A stretch of 40,536 nt of DNA. It comes from Planctomycetota bacterium (GTDB lineage: Bacteria; Planctomycetota; SZUA-567; JAKLDR01). A program made the translations under genes and the position numbers. Under the pieces are notes generated by a model. It saw only the letters and a list, made by a program, of their open reading frames with translations, was not told where the DNA came from and did no database searches. Below are positions 34,386-40,536 of the stretch, piece by piece. The DNA is taken from contig JAKLDR010000003.1 of assembly GCA_022703445.1 (NCBI GenBank), positions 100,407-140,942 of the forward strand, given 5' to 3'. The first letter of the stretch is position 1, and each line of letters opens with the position of its first letter.

Positions 34386-34832
34386 ATGCCTGACGTAAAT
34401 GGCAGCCTGTCCGGGTCCAAGTCGGCCAACGTGGGTCTGCTGATCCTGCGCGTCGGCATTGGCGCGGTCTTCGTCGTTCACGGCGTGCCCAAGCTGCTCG
34501 GCGGCCCTGCCAAATGGGAGGAGCTGGGCGGGGCCATGGGCGTCTTCGGGATCACCTTCGCGCCGGTCTTCTGGGGTCTGATGTGCGCGATCGCCGAGGC
34601 GGTCGGCGGGCTGGCCCTGGTCCTGGGCCTGCTGGTGCGGCCCTTCGCGATCATGATGTGCATCACCATGGTGGTGGCCACCGCGCTGCTGATAAGCCTG
34701 GACAAGGGCTGGGGCATGGTCGCCCACCCCCTCTCGCTGGGCATCGTCTTCCTGGCCCTGGCCTTCACCGGCGGCGGCCGGCTGGCCCTCGGGACGCTGG
34801 TCACCCCGCTGGCCGGCAGGTGGTACCGGTGA
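34386..34832 (+). CDS. DoxX-family membrane protein
   Basis: A 148-residue inner-membrane protein with four hydrophobic helices. LLILRVGIGAVFVVHGVPKLLGG is the DoxX opening, followed by IAEAVGGLALVLGLLVRPFA and a last helix LGIVFLALAFTGGGR. DoxX proteins are linked to quinone or thiosulfate:quinone redox systems and to oxidative stress, mostly without a defined reaction. The ATG follows GGAAGGAGC. The stop overlaps the GTG of the polyprenyl synthase gene (GTGA), so it leads the quinone operon, which gives some support for a quinone-related role. Confidence 0.88.
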   Translation: MPDVNGSLSGSKSANVGLLILRVGIGAVFVVHGVPKLLGGPAKWEELGGAMGVFGITFAPVFWGLMCAIAEAVGGLALVLGLLVRPFAIMMCITMVVATALLISLDKGWGMVAHPLSLGIVFLALAFTGGGRLALGTLVTPLAGRWYR

Positions 34833-35872
34833 ACCTGCCCGCGGGGCTCGTCGCCACCTTCGACGCGCGGCTGCTCGCCTGCCTTGAGGAGATCGGCCGG
34901 GAATGCGGCCTGCGCCAGACCGCCCCGGAGCTGTGCACCGCGCTGCGCGAGTTCCTCAAGAGGGGCGGGAAGCGGCTCCGCCCCTGGCTGCTGCTGCTGG
35001 CCTACGAGGGCTATTCGGCGCGGAGAGAGACATCGGTCTGGAACGCGGCGCTGGCTCTGGAGCTCTTCCACGTCTTCGCCCTGATCCACGACGACATCGT
35101 GGACCACAGCCCGGTGCGCCGGGGCGGCCCGGCCATGCACGCCATGCTCGACGGCCCGGGTGGCGCTGGCCGGGAGCTGGCCATCCTGGCCGGCGACGTG
35201 GTCTACTCCATGGCCGTCCGGAAGTTCCTGTCCTGCACCGACGACCAGCGGAGGAAGTTGTCCGCCCTGGACGAGCTCACCCGCACCGCGGTGCGCACCG
35301 GCTCCGGGGCCTTCGCGGAGCTGCGCGCCCGCGAGCGGCCCCTCGGCTCGCTCTCCGGCGAGGAGATCCTGGGCATCTACGACCTCAAGACCTCGCTCTA
35401 CACCTTCGTCTGCCCGCTGCGCGTCGGCGCCATCCTGGGCAGCGCGCCGACGCCGGAGCTGGAGCGTCTCCAGGAGTACGGCCTGCACCTCGGCCGCGCC
35501 TTCCAGCTGCGCGACGACCTCGACGACCTGGCTGCGCTGCTGGAGGCCCCGCCGGACGCCGGGGCCGCCGGCCTGGCCGAGCTCAAGATCACCCTGCCGG
35601 TCTGGTTCGCGTGGCGCGACGCCCGCGAGCCGGAGCGCCGGAGGCTGCAGGAGATCTGCGGGAGCCGCTCCGTCGACCGTGGGCTGCTCGACGACCTTCG
35701 CACCATCCTGGAACGCACCGGCGCCCGGGGCCTGGCCCGGCGCGAAATGGACCTCATGATCGAAAGCGCGGTGCGGGCCGGCGAAGCGCTGACCATCGGG
35801 GAGACGTCCCTTCGGGCCCTTCGCGGATGCGCCGAAGATGCCCTGCGGCCGGCCCAGGCAGTGGGCGCGTGA
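34829..35872 (+). CDS. Polyprenyl diphosphate synthase (IspB/HepT-type)
   Basis: A 347-residue all-trans polyprenyl diphosphate synthase. GGKRLRP (46-52), the first aspartate-rich motif D88-D-I-V-D92 and the second D229-D-L-D-D233 are all intact; FQLRDDLDD is the usual context. It extends farnesyl- or geranylgeranyl-PP with isopentenyl-PP to make the side chain of a respiratory quinone. The chain length cannot be read from sequence alone. The GTG start overlaps the DoxX stop by four bases and the stop overlaps the MenA-like GTG in the same way. The adjacent prenyltransferase gene makes menaquinone side-chain synthesis more likely than undecaprenol synthesis. Confidence 0.9.
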   Translation: MNLPAGLVATFDARLLACLEEIGRECGLRQTAPELCTALREFLKRGGKRLRPWLLLLAYEGYSARRETSVWNAALALELFHVFALIHDDIVDHSPVRRGGPAMHAMLDGPGGAGRELAILAGDVVYSMAVRKFLSCTDDQRRKLSALDELTRTAVRTGSGAFAELRARERPLGSLSGEEILGIYDLKTSLYTFVCPLRVGAILGSAPTPELERLQEYGLHLGRAFQLRDDLDDLAALLEAPPDAGAAGLAELKITLPVWFAWRDAREPERRRLQEICGSRSVDRGLLDDLRTILERTGARGLARREMDLMIESAVRAGEALTIGETSLRALRGCAEDALRPAQAVGA

Positions 35873-36795
35873 TCGCGTCCCCGGCCACCATCGTTCGCGC
35901 CCTGCGCCTGCCCTTCACGACCGCCAGTCTGCTGCCCTACGTCTACGGAAGCCTCCTGCCGGAGGGTGCCTTCCGGCCCCTGCCCTTCGCCCTGGGGCTG
36001 ACGGCGGCGGTCTGCACCCACCTGGCCGCCAACCTGGCCAACGACTTCGCCGACTCGGCCAGCGGGGCGGACGACCTGGACCCCACCTACTACGGGTTCT
36101 TCGGCGGCTCCAAGCTGATCCAGGAGGGACGCCTGACCCCGCGCTTCTACCGGAACGCGGCCGTCGGTTTCGCCCTGGCCGCCACTGCGGCCGCCGCCGG
36201 CCTGGCCTCCGTCCTGGGCCGGCCCGAGGCGCTGTTCCTGTTCGGGGCGGTCCTCTTCCTGGCGTTCTCCTACTCCTGCCGTCCGCTCCGGCTGGCCTAC
36301 CGGAGCCTGGGAGAGGCCGCCGTCCTGGTGCTCTTCGGGCCCGTTGCCGTCGTCGCCGGGGCCTACGCGCAGACCGGCTCCTTCCCTTCGCCCGGGGTCT
36401 GGCTGCTCTCGCTGCCGTTCGGGCTGCTCACCGCCGCCATCCTCCTGGCCAACGAGGTCCCCGACGCCCGCGAGGATGCGGCCGTCGGCAAGCGCAACCT
36501 GGTGGCCTGGACCGGGCCGGCCCGGGCCTTCCGGCTTTTCGCCGCCCTGGTCACGGCAGCCTATCTGGCGATCCTGGCGGCCATCGCGTTGGGGCTGGCG
36601 GGCCCGCTCGCCATGGCGGCCCTGGCCACGCTGCCCCTGGCCTGGTGGGCCGGCCGCGTTCTCCGCGATGGTCACGAGGTGAAACCCCAACTGCTGCGCT
36701 CCTCGCGGATGACCATCATCCTGCACACGACGGTGAGCCTGGCGCTCATCGCGGATGTGCTGGCATCGAGGGCTGGCGCGTGGCCCGCGTCCTGA
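35869..36795 (+). CDS. UbiA-family prenyltransferase (MenA-like)
   Basis: A 308-residue polytopic membrane protein (about eight or nine helices). The two aspartate-rich motifs of the family are NLANDFADSASGADD (~54-68) and NEVPDAREDAAVGKRNLVAW (~196-215); the second matches MenA, which attaches the polyprenyl chain to 1,4-dihydroxy-2-naphthoate. The Asp/Asn ligands for Mg-diphosphate are present. The GTG start overlaps the previous stop by four bases and the 3' end overlaps the flavoprotein gene by 16 bp. Other men genes are not in the window. Another aromatic acceptor is possible but less likely. Confidence 0.85.
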   Translation: MIASPATIVRALRLPFTTASLLPYVYGSLLPEGAFRPLPFALGLTAAVCTHLAANLANDFADSASGADDLDPTYYGFFGGSKLIQEGRLTPRFYRNAAVGFALAATAAAAGLASVLGRPEALFLFGAVLFLAFSYSCRPLRLAYRSLGEAAVLVLFGPVAVVAGAYAQTGSFPSPGVWLLSLPFGLLTAAILLANEVPDAREDAAVGKRNLVAWTGPARAFRLFAALVTAAYLAILAAIALGLAGPLAMAALATLPLAWWAGRVLRDGHEVKPQLLRSSRMTIILHTTVSLALIADVLASRAGAWPAS

Positions 36796-37910
36796 TCATC
36801 GGTGGCGGCTTCGCCGGACTGGCCGCGGCCGGGCGCCTGTCCGGCCCGGCAGCGCATGGGCGGTTCCAGGTCACCCTGGCTGACCGGAGGGACACACACC
36901 AGTTCCTGCCCGTGCTCCCCGACCTGGTGGGTCGCGACATTCGTCCGGAGGACGTCCAGTATCCGCTGGCCGAGGCCGCGCACGCCTACGGCTTCCGATT
37001 CGTTCCGGAGGCCGTCAAGTCCGTGGACCTCGGGGGGCGGACCGCGGTTACCGATTCCGGGGCCACGCTGCCCTTCGACTTCCTGCTGGTCGCCTCCGGC
37101 TCGGAGTCCGATTTCCACGGCCGGGAGGACTGCCGCGGGCAGGCCCTCACCCTCCATTCCGTGGCGGACGTCCTCGCCCTGCGCGCGGCAGCGCGCGACG
37201 AGCGGACTGCGGCCATGGTGGTGGCCGGTGGCGGTTACACCGGAGTGGAGGGCGCGACCAACCTCTGGCGCGCGGCCCGCGGCCGGGAAAGCCCCCTCCG
37301 CATCGTCATCGTCGAGACCGGCGCAGCCCTCTGCGCCGCGCTGCCGCCGCGTTTTCAGGCCTACATCGGCCGGAACGTGCGTTCCCTGGGCATCGAGGTG
37401 CGGACCGGGACGGCCGTCGCGGAGGTCTCCGGCGGAACGGTGCAACTCAGCTCCGGCGAGTCCCTGGATCGCGCGCGGCTGCTCTGGGCCGCGGGGGTCT
37501 GCACGAGCGCGTTGGTCAGGGCGCTGCCGGCCGAGAAGACGCCCAACGGCCGCCTCCTGGTGGATGAGTCGCTCCGCTTCGCCCCAGGTTGTTTCGCGGC
37601 CGGGGACGCCGCAGCCTTTCGCCGGGACGGGCAGCCGCTGCGCATGGGCGTGCAGTTCTCCCTGAGCGAAGGCGCCGCAGCAGCCGACAACATCCGCAGG
37701 GCCGCCGAAGGCCGGCCCCTGCGGGGCTTCCGGCCGTTCGACCCGGGCTACCTGGTGCCCATGGCCAACGGCCGAGCCTGCGGGAAGGTGCTGGGTGCCG
37801 GGCTCCGGGGCCGGCTGCCCATGGCGCTGCATTACGCCATGTGCCTCTTGCGCCTGCGCGGCATGGGCCGGCGGTGGGGACTGCTGCGCTCGCTGCTGCG
37901 GCGGGAATAA
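36780..37910 (+). CDS. NDH-2-like FAD/NAD(P)-dependent oxidoreductase
   Basis: A 376-residue two-dinucleotide-binding flavoprotein. FAD-binding VLIIGGGFAGLAAA begins at residue 4; the second Rossmann motif VVAGGGYTGVEGA is near 146; FAAGDAAAF near 279 binds the FAD ribityl side. This layout is that of type II NADH:quinone oxidoreductases, which pass electrons from NADH to the quinone pool without pumping. A C-terminal basic/hydrophobic stretch (GLRGRLPMALHYAMCLLRLRGM) could sit on the membrane. The GTG start overlaps the MenA-like gene. Encoding quinone makers and a quinone reducer together supports the function; the electron donor was not determined. Confidence 0.85.
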   Translation: MARVLIIGGGFAGLAAAGRLSGPAAHGRFQVTLADRRDTHQFLPVLPDLVGRDIRPEDVQYPLAEAAHAYGFRFVPEAVKSVDLGGRTAVTDSGATLPFDFLLVASGSESDFHGREDCRGQALTLHSVADVLALRAAARDERTAAMVVAGGGYTGVEGATNLWRAARGRESPLRIVIVETGAALCAALPPRFQAYIGRNVRSLGIEVRTGTAVAEVSGGTVQLSSGESLDRARLLWAAGVCTSALVRALPAEKTPNGRLLVDESLRFAPGCFAAGDAAAFRRDGQPLRMGVQFSLSEGAAAADNIRRAAEGRPLRGFRPFDPGYLVPMANGRACGKVLGAGLRGRLPMALHYAMCLLRLRGMGRRWGLLRSLLRRE

Positions 37911-37971
37911 GCCCGGTTCCGCCCGGGAGACGCCTCATATCCGGCGGCTGCGCGGTCCCCCAAGCATGAGA

Positions 37972-38009
37972 GCCGGCCTGCCTCCTAGCACCTCCGAGGA
38001 CAGGCCGGC
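37972..38009. terminator. Bidirectional hairpin between convergent genes
   Basis: GCCGGCCTG (37972-37980) pairs with CAGGCCGGC (38001-38009), and the inner CCTC/GAGG extends the stem past one bulged base. It sits between the convergent NDH-2-like and winged-helix genes, where a shared terminator is expected, although T-runs are weak on both sides. Confidence 0.55.
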
Positions 38010-38039
38010 CCGACTATAACTTCTTGCGCCCTCTGTCGA

Positions 38040-38237
38040 TCAGTTCTTGATCTTGAGGACCGTGCCTTTGGGCGTGTCCTGGGCCACCACCTTGCCCTCC
38101 CGGGCCAGCCAGCCCAGGGCCTGATTGGCCAGGTCCACGGGAAGCCCCGTCACCTTGGGCAGCTGTCCCAGGGCCAACGGGTTCCTGCTCAGGACCTGCC
38201 AGACTTTGCCAGCTGCTTCCCCGATTTGACGTTCCAT
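38040..38237 (-). CDS. Single-domain winged-helix protein (DUF2582-like)
   Basis: A 65-residue protein with one winged-helix unit: IGEAAGKVWQVL as helix 1, TGLPVDLANQALGWLAREGKVV as recognition region, then a short wing ending in LKIKN. It closely parallels each of the four units of the protein at 26624, especially units 3 and 4. The ATG follows AGAAAGGAGC. A 13-bp palindrome starts 22 bp upstream of the start codon and might be its own operator. The function of the family is unknown. Confidence 0.82.
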   Translation of the reverse strand: MERQIGEAAGKVWQVLSRNPLALGQLPKVTGLPVDLANQALGWLAREGKVVAQDTPKGTVLKIKN

Positions 38238-38259
38238 GCGAAGCTCCTTTCTCTAGGCT

Positions 38260-38272
38260 CGGCTCAGAGCCG
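38260..38272. promoter_or_regulatory. Palindrome upstream of the winged-helix gene (possible operator)
   Basis: CGGCTC-A-GAGCCG is a perfect inverted repeat with one central base, positioned in the leader of the gene starting at 38237. No binding data exist; it could equally be a leader hairpin. Confidence 0.3.
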
Positions 38273-38397
38273 CTGAAGAAACGGCCGGATGCCCTGCGCT
38301 ATTTCGGGAAAGCGCGGCGGCTGGAGGCACTCATCCTCGCCCCGGCCCGAGTGAATGACGGCGGGGCGCCGGCCGCCCCGAAAGCACCGCGCCATCC

Positions 38398-38425
38398 TTG
38401 CCCCGCCCATCCCACCGCCTATAAT
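38398..38425 (+). promoter_or_regulatory. Sigma-70-type promoter of kdsA
   Basis: TTGCCC (38398-38403), a 16-bp spacer and a perfect TATAAT (38420-38425) precede kdsA. The expected transcript start is about 23 bp before the ATG. It is the clearest housekeeping promoter in the window. Confidence 0.65.
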
Positions 38426-38454
38426 CCGCGTGGAACGGCAAGCGAGGAGGTCCC

Positions 38455-39282
38455 ATGCCCCACTCCGTGAAAGCCGGCAAGGTGGTCCTGGGCCGCGGGC
38501 GGCTCTTCCTGATCGGCGGGCCCTGCGTGCTCGAGAGCCGGGACCTGGCCTTCCGGGTCTGCGAAGGCCTGCAGGCGGTCTGCGCCGAGCTGGACATCGC
38601 CTACGTCTTCAAGGCCAGCTACGACAAGGCCAACCGCACCTCGGTGAAGAGCTTCCGCGGGCCGGGCCCGGAGGAGGGCCTGGAGCTCCTGGCGCGCGTC
38701 GCCGCGAAGTTCGGCGTGCCGGTGCTCACCGACGTGCACTCCCCGGATGAGGCCGAGAAGGCCGCCAGGGCCGTGGACGTGCTCCAGGTGCCGGCCTTCC
38801 TCTGCCGCCAGACGGATCTGCTCCTGGCCTGCGGAGAGACCGGCCTGCCCGTGAACGTCAAGAAGGGCCAGTTCATGGCCCCCTGGGACATGCGCCAGGT
38901 GGTCGACAAGATCCGCTCGACCGACAACAGCAGCATCATGCTCTGCGAGCGCGGCAGCAGCTTCGGCTACAACAACCTGGTGGTGGACATGCGGGGCCTG
39001 GCGGTGATGAAGAGCTTCGGCTACCCGGTGGTCTTCGACGGCTCGCACTCGGTGCAGCTGCCCGGGGCCGGCGCCTCCGGCCAGAGCTCGGGCGGCGAGC
39101 GCGCCTTCGCCCCGCACCTGATCCGCGCCGCGCTGGCCGCCGGCGCCGACGGGCTCTTCCTCGAAACCCACCCGCACCCCGAGAAGGCCCTCTGCGACGG
39201 GCCCAACATGCTGCCGCTCTCGGAGATGAAGGGCCTGCTCGCCGGCGCCAAGCGGGTCTTCGAAGCCGTCCGGGCTGACTGA
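38455..39282 (+). CDS. kdsA: 3-deoxy-8-phosphooctulonate synthase (KDO-8-P synthase)
   Basis: A 275-residue enzyme that condenses phosphoenolpyruvate with arabinose-5-phosphate to Kdo-8-phosphate, the first committed step of LPS inner-core sugar synthesis. All family blocks are present: [59 protein letters not shown] and [18 protein letters not shown]24 in GGPCVLE marks the metal-dependent class; E. coli-type non-metal enzymes have Asn there. The ATG follows GCGAGGAGG and a clear sigma-70 promoter lies upstream. The presence of the gene shows that the host makes Kdo and so has an LPS-type outer membrane. Confidence 0.96.
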   Translation: MPHSVKAGKVVLGRGRLFLIGGPCVLESRDLAFRVCEGLQAVCAELDIAYVFKASYDKANRTSVKSFRGPGPEEGLELLARVAAKFGVPVLTDVHSPDEAEKAARAVDVLQVPAFLCRQTDLLLACGETGLPVNVKKGQFMAPWDMRQVVDKIRSTDNSSIMLCERGSSFGYNNLVVDMRGLAVMKSFGYPVVFDGSHSVQLPGAGASGQSSGGERAFAPHLIRAALAAGADGLFLETHPHPEKALCDGPNMLPLSEMKGLLAGAKRVFEAVRAD

Positions 39283-39284
39283 TC

Positions 39285-39420
39285 TTCAACGCAGAGGACG
39301 CAGAGGTCCGCAAAGGGCGCAGAGGACAACTTTCAGGGTTCTGGACCACGGATGAACACAACCGAGCTCATTGGCCGTTGTCCTCTGCGGACTCCGCGTT
39401 CCTCTGCGGCCTCTGTGTTG
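39285..39420. repeat. Imperfect inverted repeat with CGCAGAGG units
   Basis: The left arm (39285-39330) consists of repeated CGCAGAGG-like units; the right arm (39377-39420) is its imperfect reverse complement (GTTGTCCTCTGCGG and onward). The ~46-base loop contains CCACGGATGAACACAA. The arms could fold into one long hairpin between kdsA and folC. Short repeats of this kind (CGCAGAGGACGCAGAGG; CCACGGATGAACAC) recur between genes in many uncultured bacterial genomes, as I recall, so this looks like a dispersed non-coding element, possibly mobile. It also could end the kdsA transcript. Confidence 0.7.
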
Positions 39421-39436
39421 AGTTTGAAGGTGGCTT

Positions 39437-40536
39437 GTGAACTACGCTGAAGCGCTGGCCTACCTCGACGGCTTCGTCAACTACGAGCGGGCCATGCCCG
39501 ACAAGGCCGGGCGTTCGACCTTCTCGCTCGACCGGATCCTGGAGCTCTCCGCGCGGCTGGGCGAACCGCACCGGAGGTTCCGCTCGGTGCACGTGGCCGG
39601 CACCAAGGGCAAGGGCTCGACGGTCATCTTCGCCGAGAACATCGCCCGCGCCGCGGGGCTATCGGTCGGCACCTACACCTCGCCGCACCTGATCGACCTG
39701 CGCGAGAGGATCCGCCTGGACGGCCGCATGGTGAGCGAGGAGCTGCTGGCCCGGACGCTCTCCGGGTGCCGGGACGCCTACGACGCGGTGCGCGAGTCGG
39801 CCAGCGACCGGCGGCTGACCTATTTCGAGGCGCTGACCCACCTGGCCTTCCAGATCTTCGCGGACCGCCCGGTCGACCTGGCGATGGTCGAGGTGGGCAT
39901 GGGCGGGCGGCTCGACGCCACCAACATCATCACGCCTCTGGTCTCGGTCATCACCCCGATCAGCCTGGACCACGTCCGGCAGCTGGGCAACACCCTGGCA
40001 GAGATCGCCGGCGAGAAGGCCGGCATCGCCAAGCCCGGCGTGCCCCTGGTGGTCGGCGAGCAGCCGCCGGAGGCGTTCGCCGCCATCCGCGGAAAGGCGG
40101 AGGCGGCCGGCGCCGCGCCCCTCATGGCGCTGGGGCGCGATTTCCGGATCGAGCCCGGCGAGCGCCGTCCCGGAGAGTGGCGACGGATGACCCTCTGCAC
40201 CCCGGCGAGGACCTATCGCGACCTGACCGTCAGGATGCTCGGCGCCCACCAGCTGGGCAACGCCGCCGCGGCCGTCGCCGCCATGGAGCTGGCCGCCGAG
40301 CGCCGGGGCTTGGCGCTCCCCGAGGAGGCCGTCCGCCGCGGGCTGGAGGCGGCCGAGTGGCCCGGGCGGCTGGAGGTCGCCCGCCGCGAGCCGGCCCTGA
40401 CCGTCCTCGACGGCGCCCACAACGCCGACTCGGCCGGCAAGCTCCTGGCCTCGGTGGACGCGGAGTTCCCGGGCCGCTCGCCGCTGGTCCTGATCTTCGC
40501 TGCGGCCGCCGACAAGGACGTGGACGGGATGCTCCA
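39437..40536 (+). CDS. folC: Folylpolyglutamate synthase / dihydrofolate synthase, 3' end outside window
   Basis: The first 366 codons of a Mur-ligase-family enzyme that adds glutamate to dihydropteroate and folates. VAGTKGKGST (~52-61) is the ATP P-loop, TSPHLIDLRERIRL the omega-type loop, EVGMGGRLDATN the metal/ligand site, ITPISLDHVRQLGNT and EKAGIAKPGVP are family blocks, and LDGAHNADS opens the C-terminal domain. The GTG start follows GAAGGTGG immediately after the inverted-repeat element. The usual length is ~420-450 residues, so about 60-80 are missing past the window end. The frame is uninterrupted. Confidence 0.94.
   Translation, partial: MNYAEALAYLDGFVNYERAMPDKAGRSTFSLDRILELSARLGEPHRRFRSVHVAGTKGKGSTVIFAENIARAAGLSVGTYTSPHLIDLRERIRLDGRMVSEELLARTLSGCRDAYDAVRESASDRRLTYFEALTHLAFQIFADRPVDLAMVEVGMGGRLDATNIITPLVSVITPISLDHVRQLGNTLAEIAGEKAGIAKPGVPLVVGEQPPEAFAAIRGKAEAAGAAPLMALGRDFRIEPGERRPGEWRRMTLCTPARTYRDLTVRMLGAHQLGNAAAAVAAMELAAERRGLALPEEAVRRGLEAAEWPGRLEVARREPALTVLDGAHNADSAGKLLASVDAEFPGRSPLVLIFAAAADKDVDGML

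Noticed and set aside
1..40536. Exosortase and PEP-CTERM sorting signals, expected from the accessory genes
   Set aside because: No multi-helix exosortase with its Cys/Arg/His motif and no C-terminal PEP motif plus helix plus basic tail was found; the secreted beta-helix protein ends in VEKR without a membrane helix.
1..40536. tRNA, rRNA, CRISPR arrays, integrases and insertion sequences
   Set aside because: No cloverleaf-like sequences, evenly spaced repeats or transposase/integrase motifs were seen in the intergenic regions or frames.

Overview
This is a GC-rich (roughly 70% by eye) window from a diderm bacterium. A Kdo-8-phosphate synthase (kdsA) implies LPS-type outer-membrane glycolipid. 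O-antigen-type sugar and ligase genes, sigma-54 signalling, a large chemotaxis-like hybrid kinase and menaquinone-type quinone genes fit a free-living, environmentally responsive bacterium. Many genes overlap by 4 bp (ATGA/GTGA) and starts have clear GGAGG-type ribosome binding sites. No rRNA, tRNA, phage, transposase or CRISPR was seen. I cannot assign a phylum from sequence alone.

Layout. (1) 1-7780, plus strand: a tightly overlapping polysaccharide operon. It holds a sugar dehydrogenase (cut by the window edge), an O-antigen ligase/polymerase, GT2 and GT4 glycosyltransferases, a polysaccharide deacetylase, a FemAB/GNAT-like acyltransferase, a hexapeptide N-acetyltransferase and a DegT-type aminotransferase. 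Dehydrogenase, aminotransferase and acetyltransferase are the WbpB/WbpE/WbpD set that makes 3-acetamido sugars. (2) 7830-9312: a MaoC-like hotdog gene of lower GC and an ArsS-like radical SAM gene. (3) 9265-14492, minus strand: two receiver proteins, a sigma-54 activator (REC-PAS-AAA-Fis) and a PAS-PAS hybrid histidine kinase. (4) 14883-17831: a secreted beta-helix protein with four Ig-like repeats, followed by a 103-bp duplicate of its own 3' end. (5) 25064-18130, minus strand: a six-gene operon of PilZ protein, NAD synthase-like enzyme, acyl carrier protein, AMP-forming acyl ligase, N-acetyl sugar amidotransferase and a fused double hydrolase. The content resembles the accessory genes of exosortase A loci, but no exosortase or PEP-CTERM protein is present here. 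(6) 25590-34269, plus strand: a CheY-like receiver, small membrane proteins, a four-repeat winged-helix protein, a diguanylate cyclase and a 1836-residue CheB-CheR-PAS-GAF-kinase-receiver protein. (7) 34386-37910: DoxX, polyprenyl diphosphate synthase, MenA-like prenyltransferase and an NDH-2-like flavoprotein in one overlapping operon. (8) 38040-40536: a one-domain winged-helix gene, kdsA, an inverted-repeat element and folC (cut by the window end).

How the parts fit together. Sequences matching the sigma-54 promoter (TGGCAC-N5-TTGC, GG-N10-GC) lie upstream of the PilZ-headed operon (a perfect match), the receiver pair, the diguanylate cyclase, the secreted beta-helix gene and possibly the CheY-like gene. 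A sigma-54 activator with an adjacent hybrid kinase is encoded in the middle of these targets. My reading is a local sigma-54 regulon that makes c-di-GMP (GGDEF), senses it (PilZ), modifies a surface polysaccharide (ligase/ACP/amidotransferase/hydrolase) and secretes a carbohydrate-interacting protein. This is inference from motif positions and families and has not been tested.
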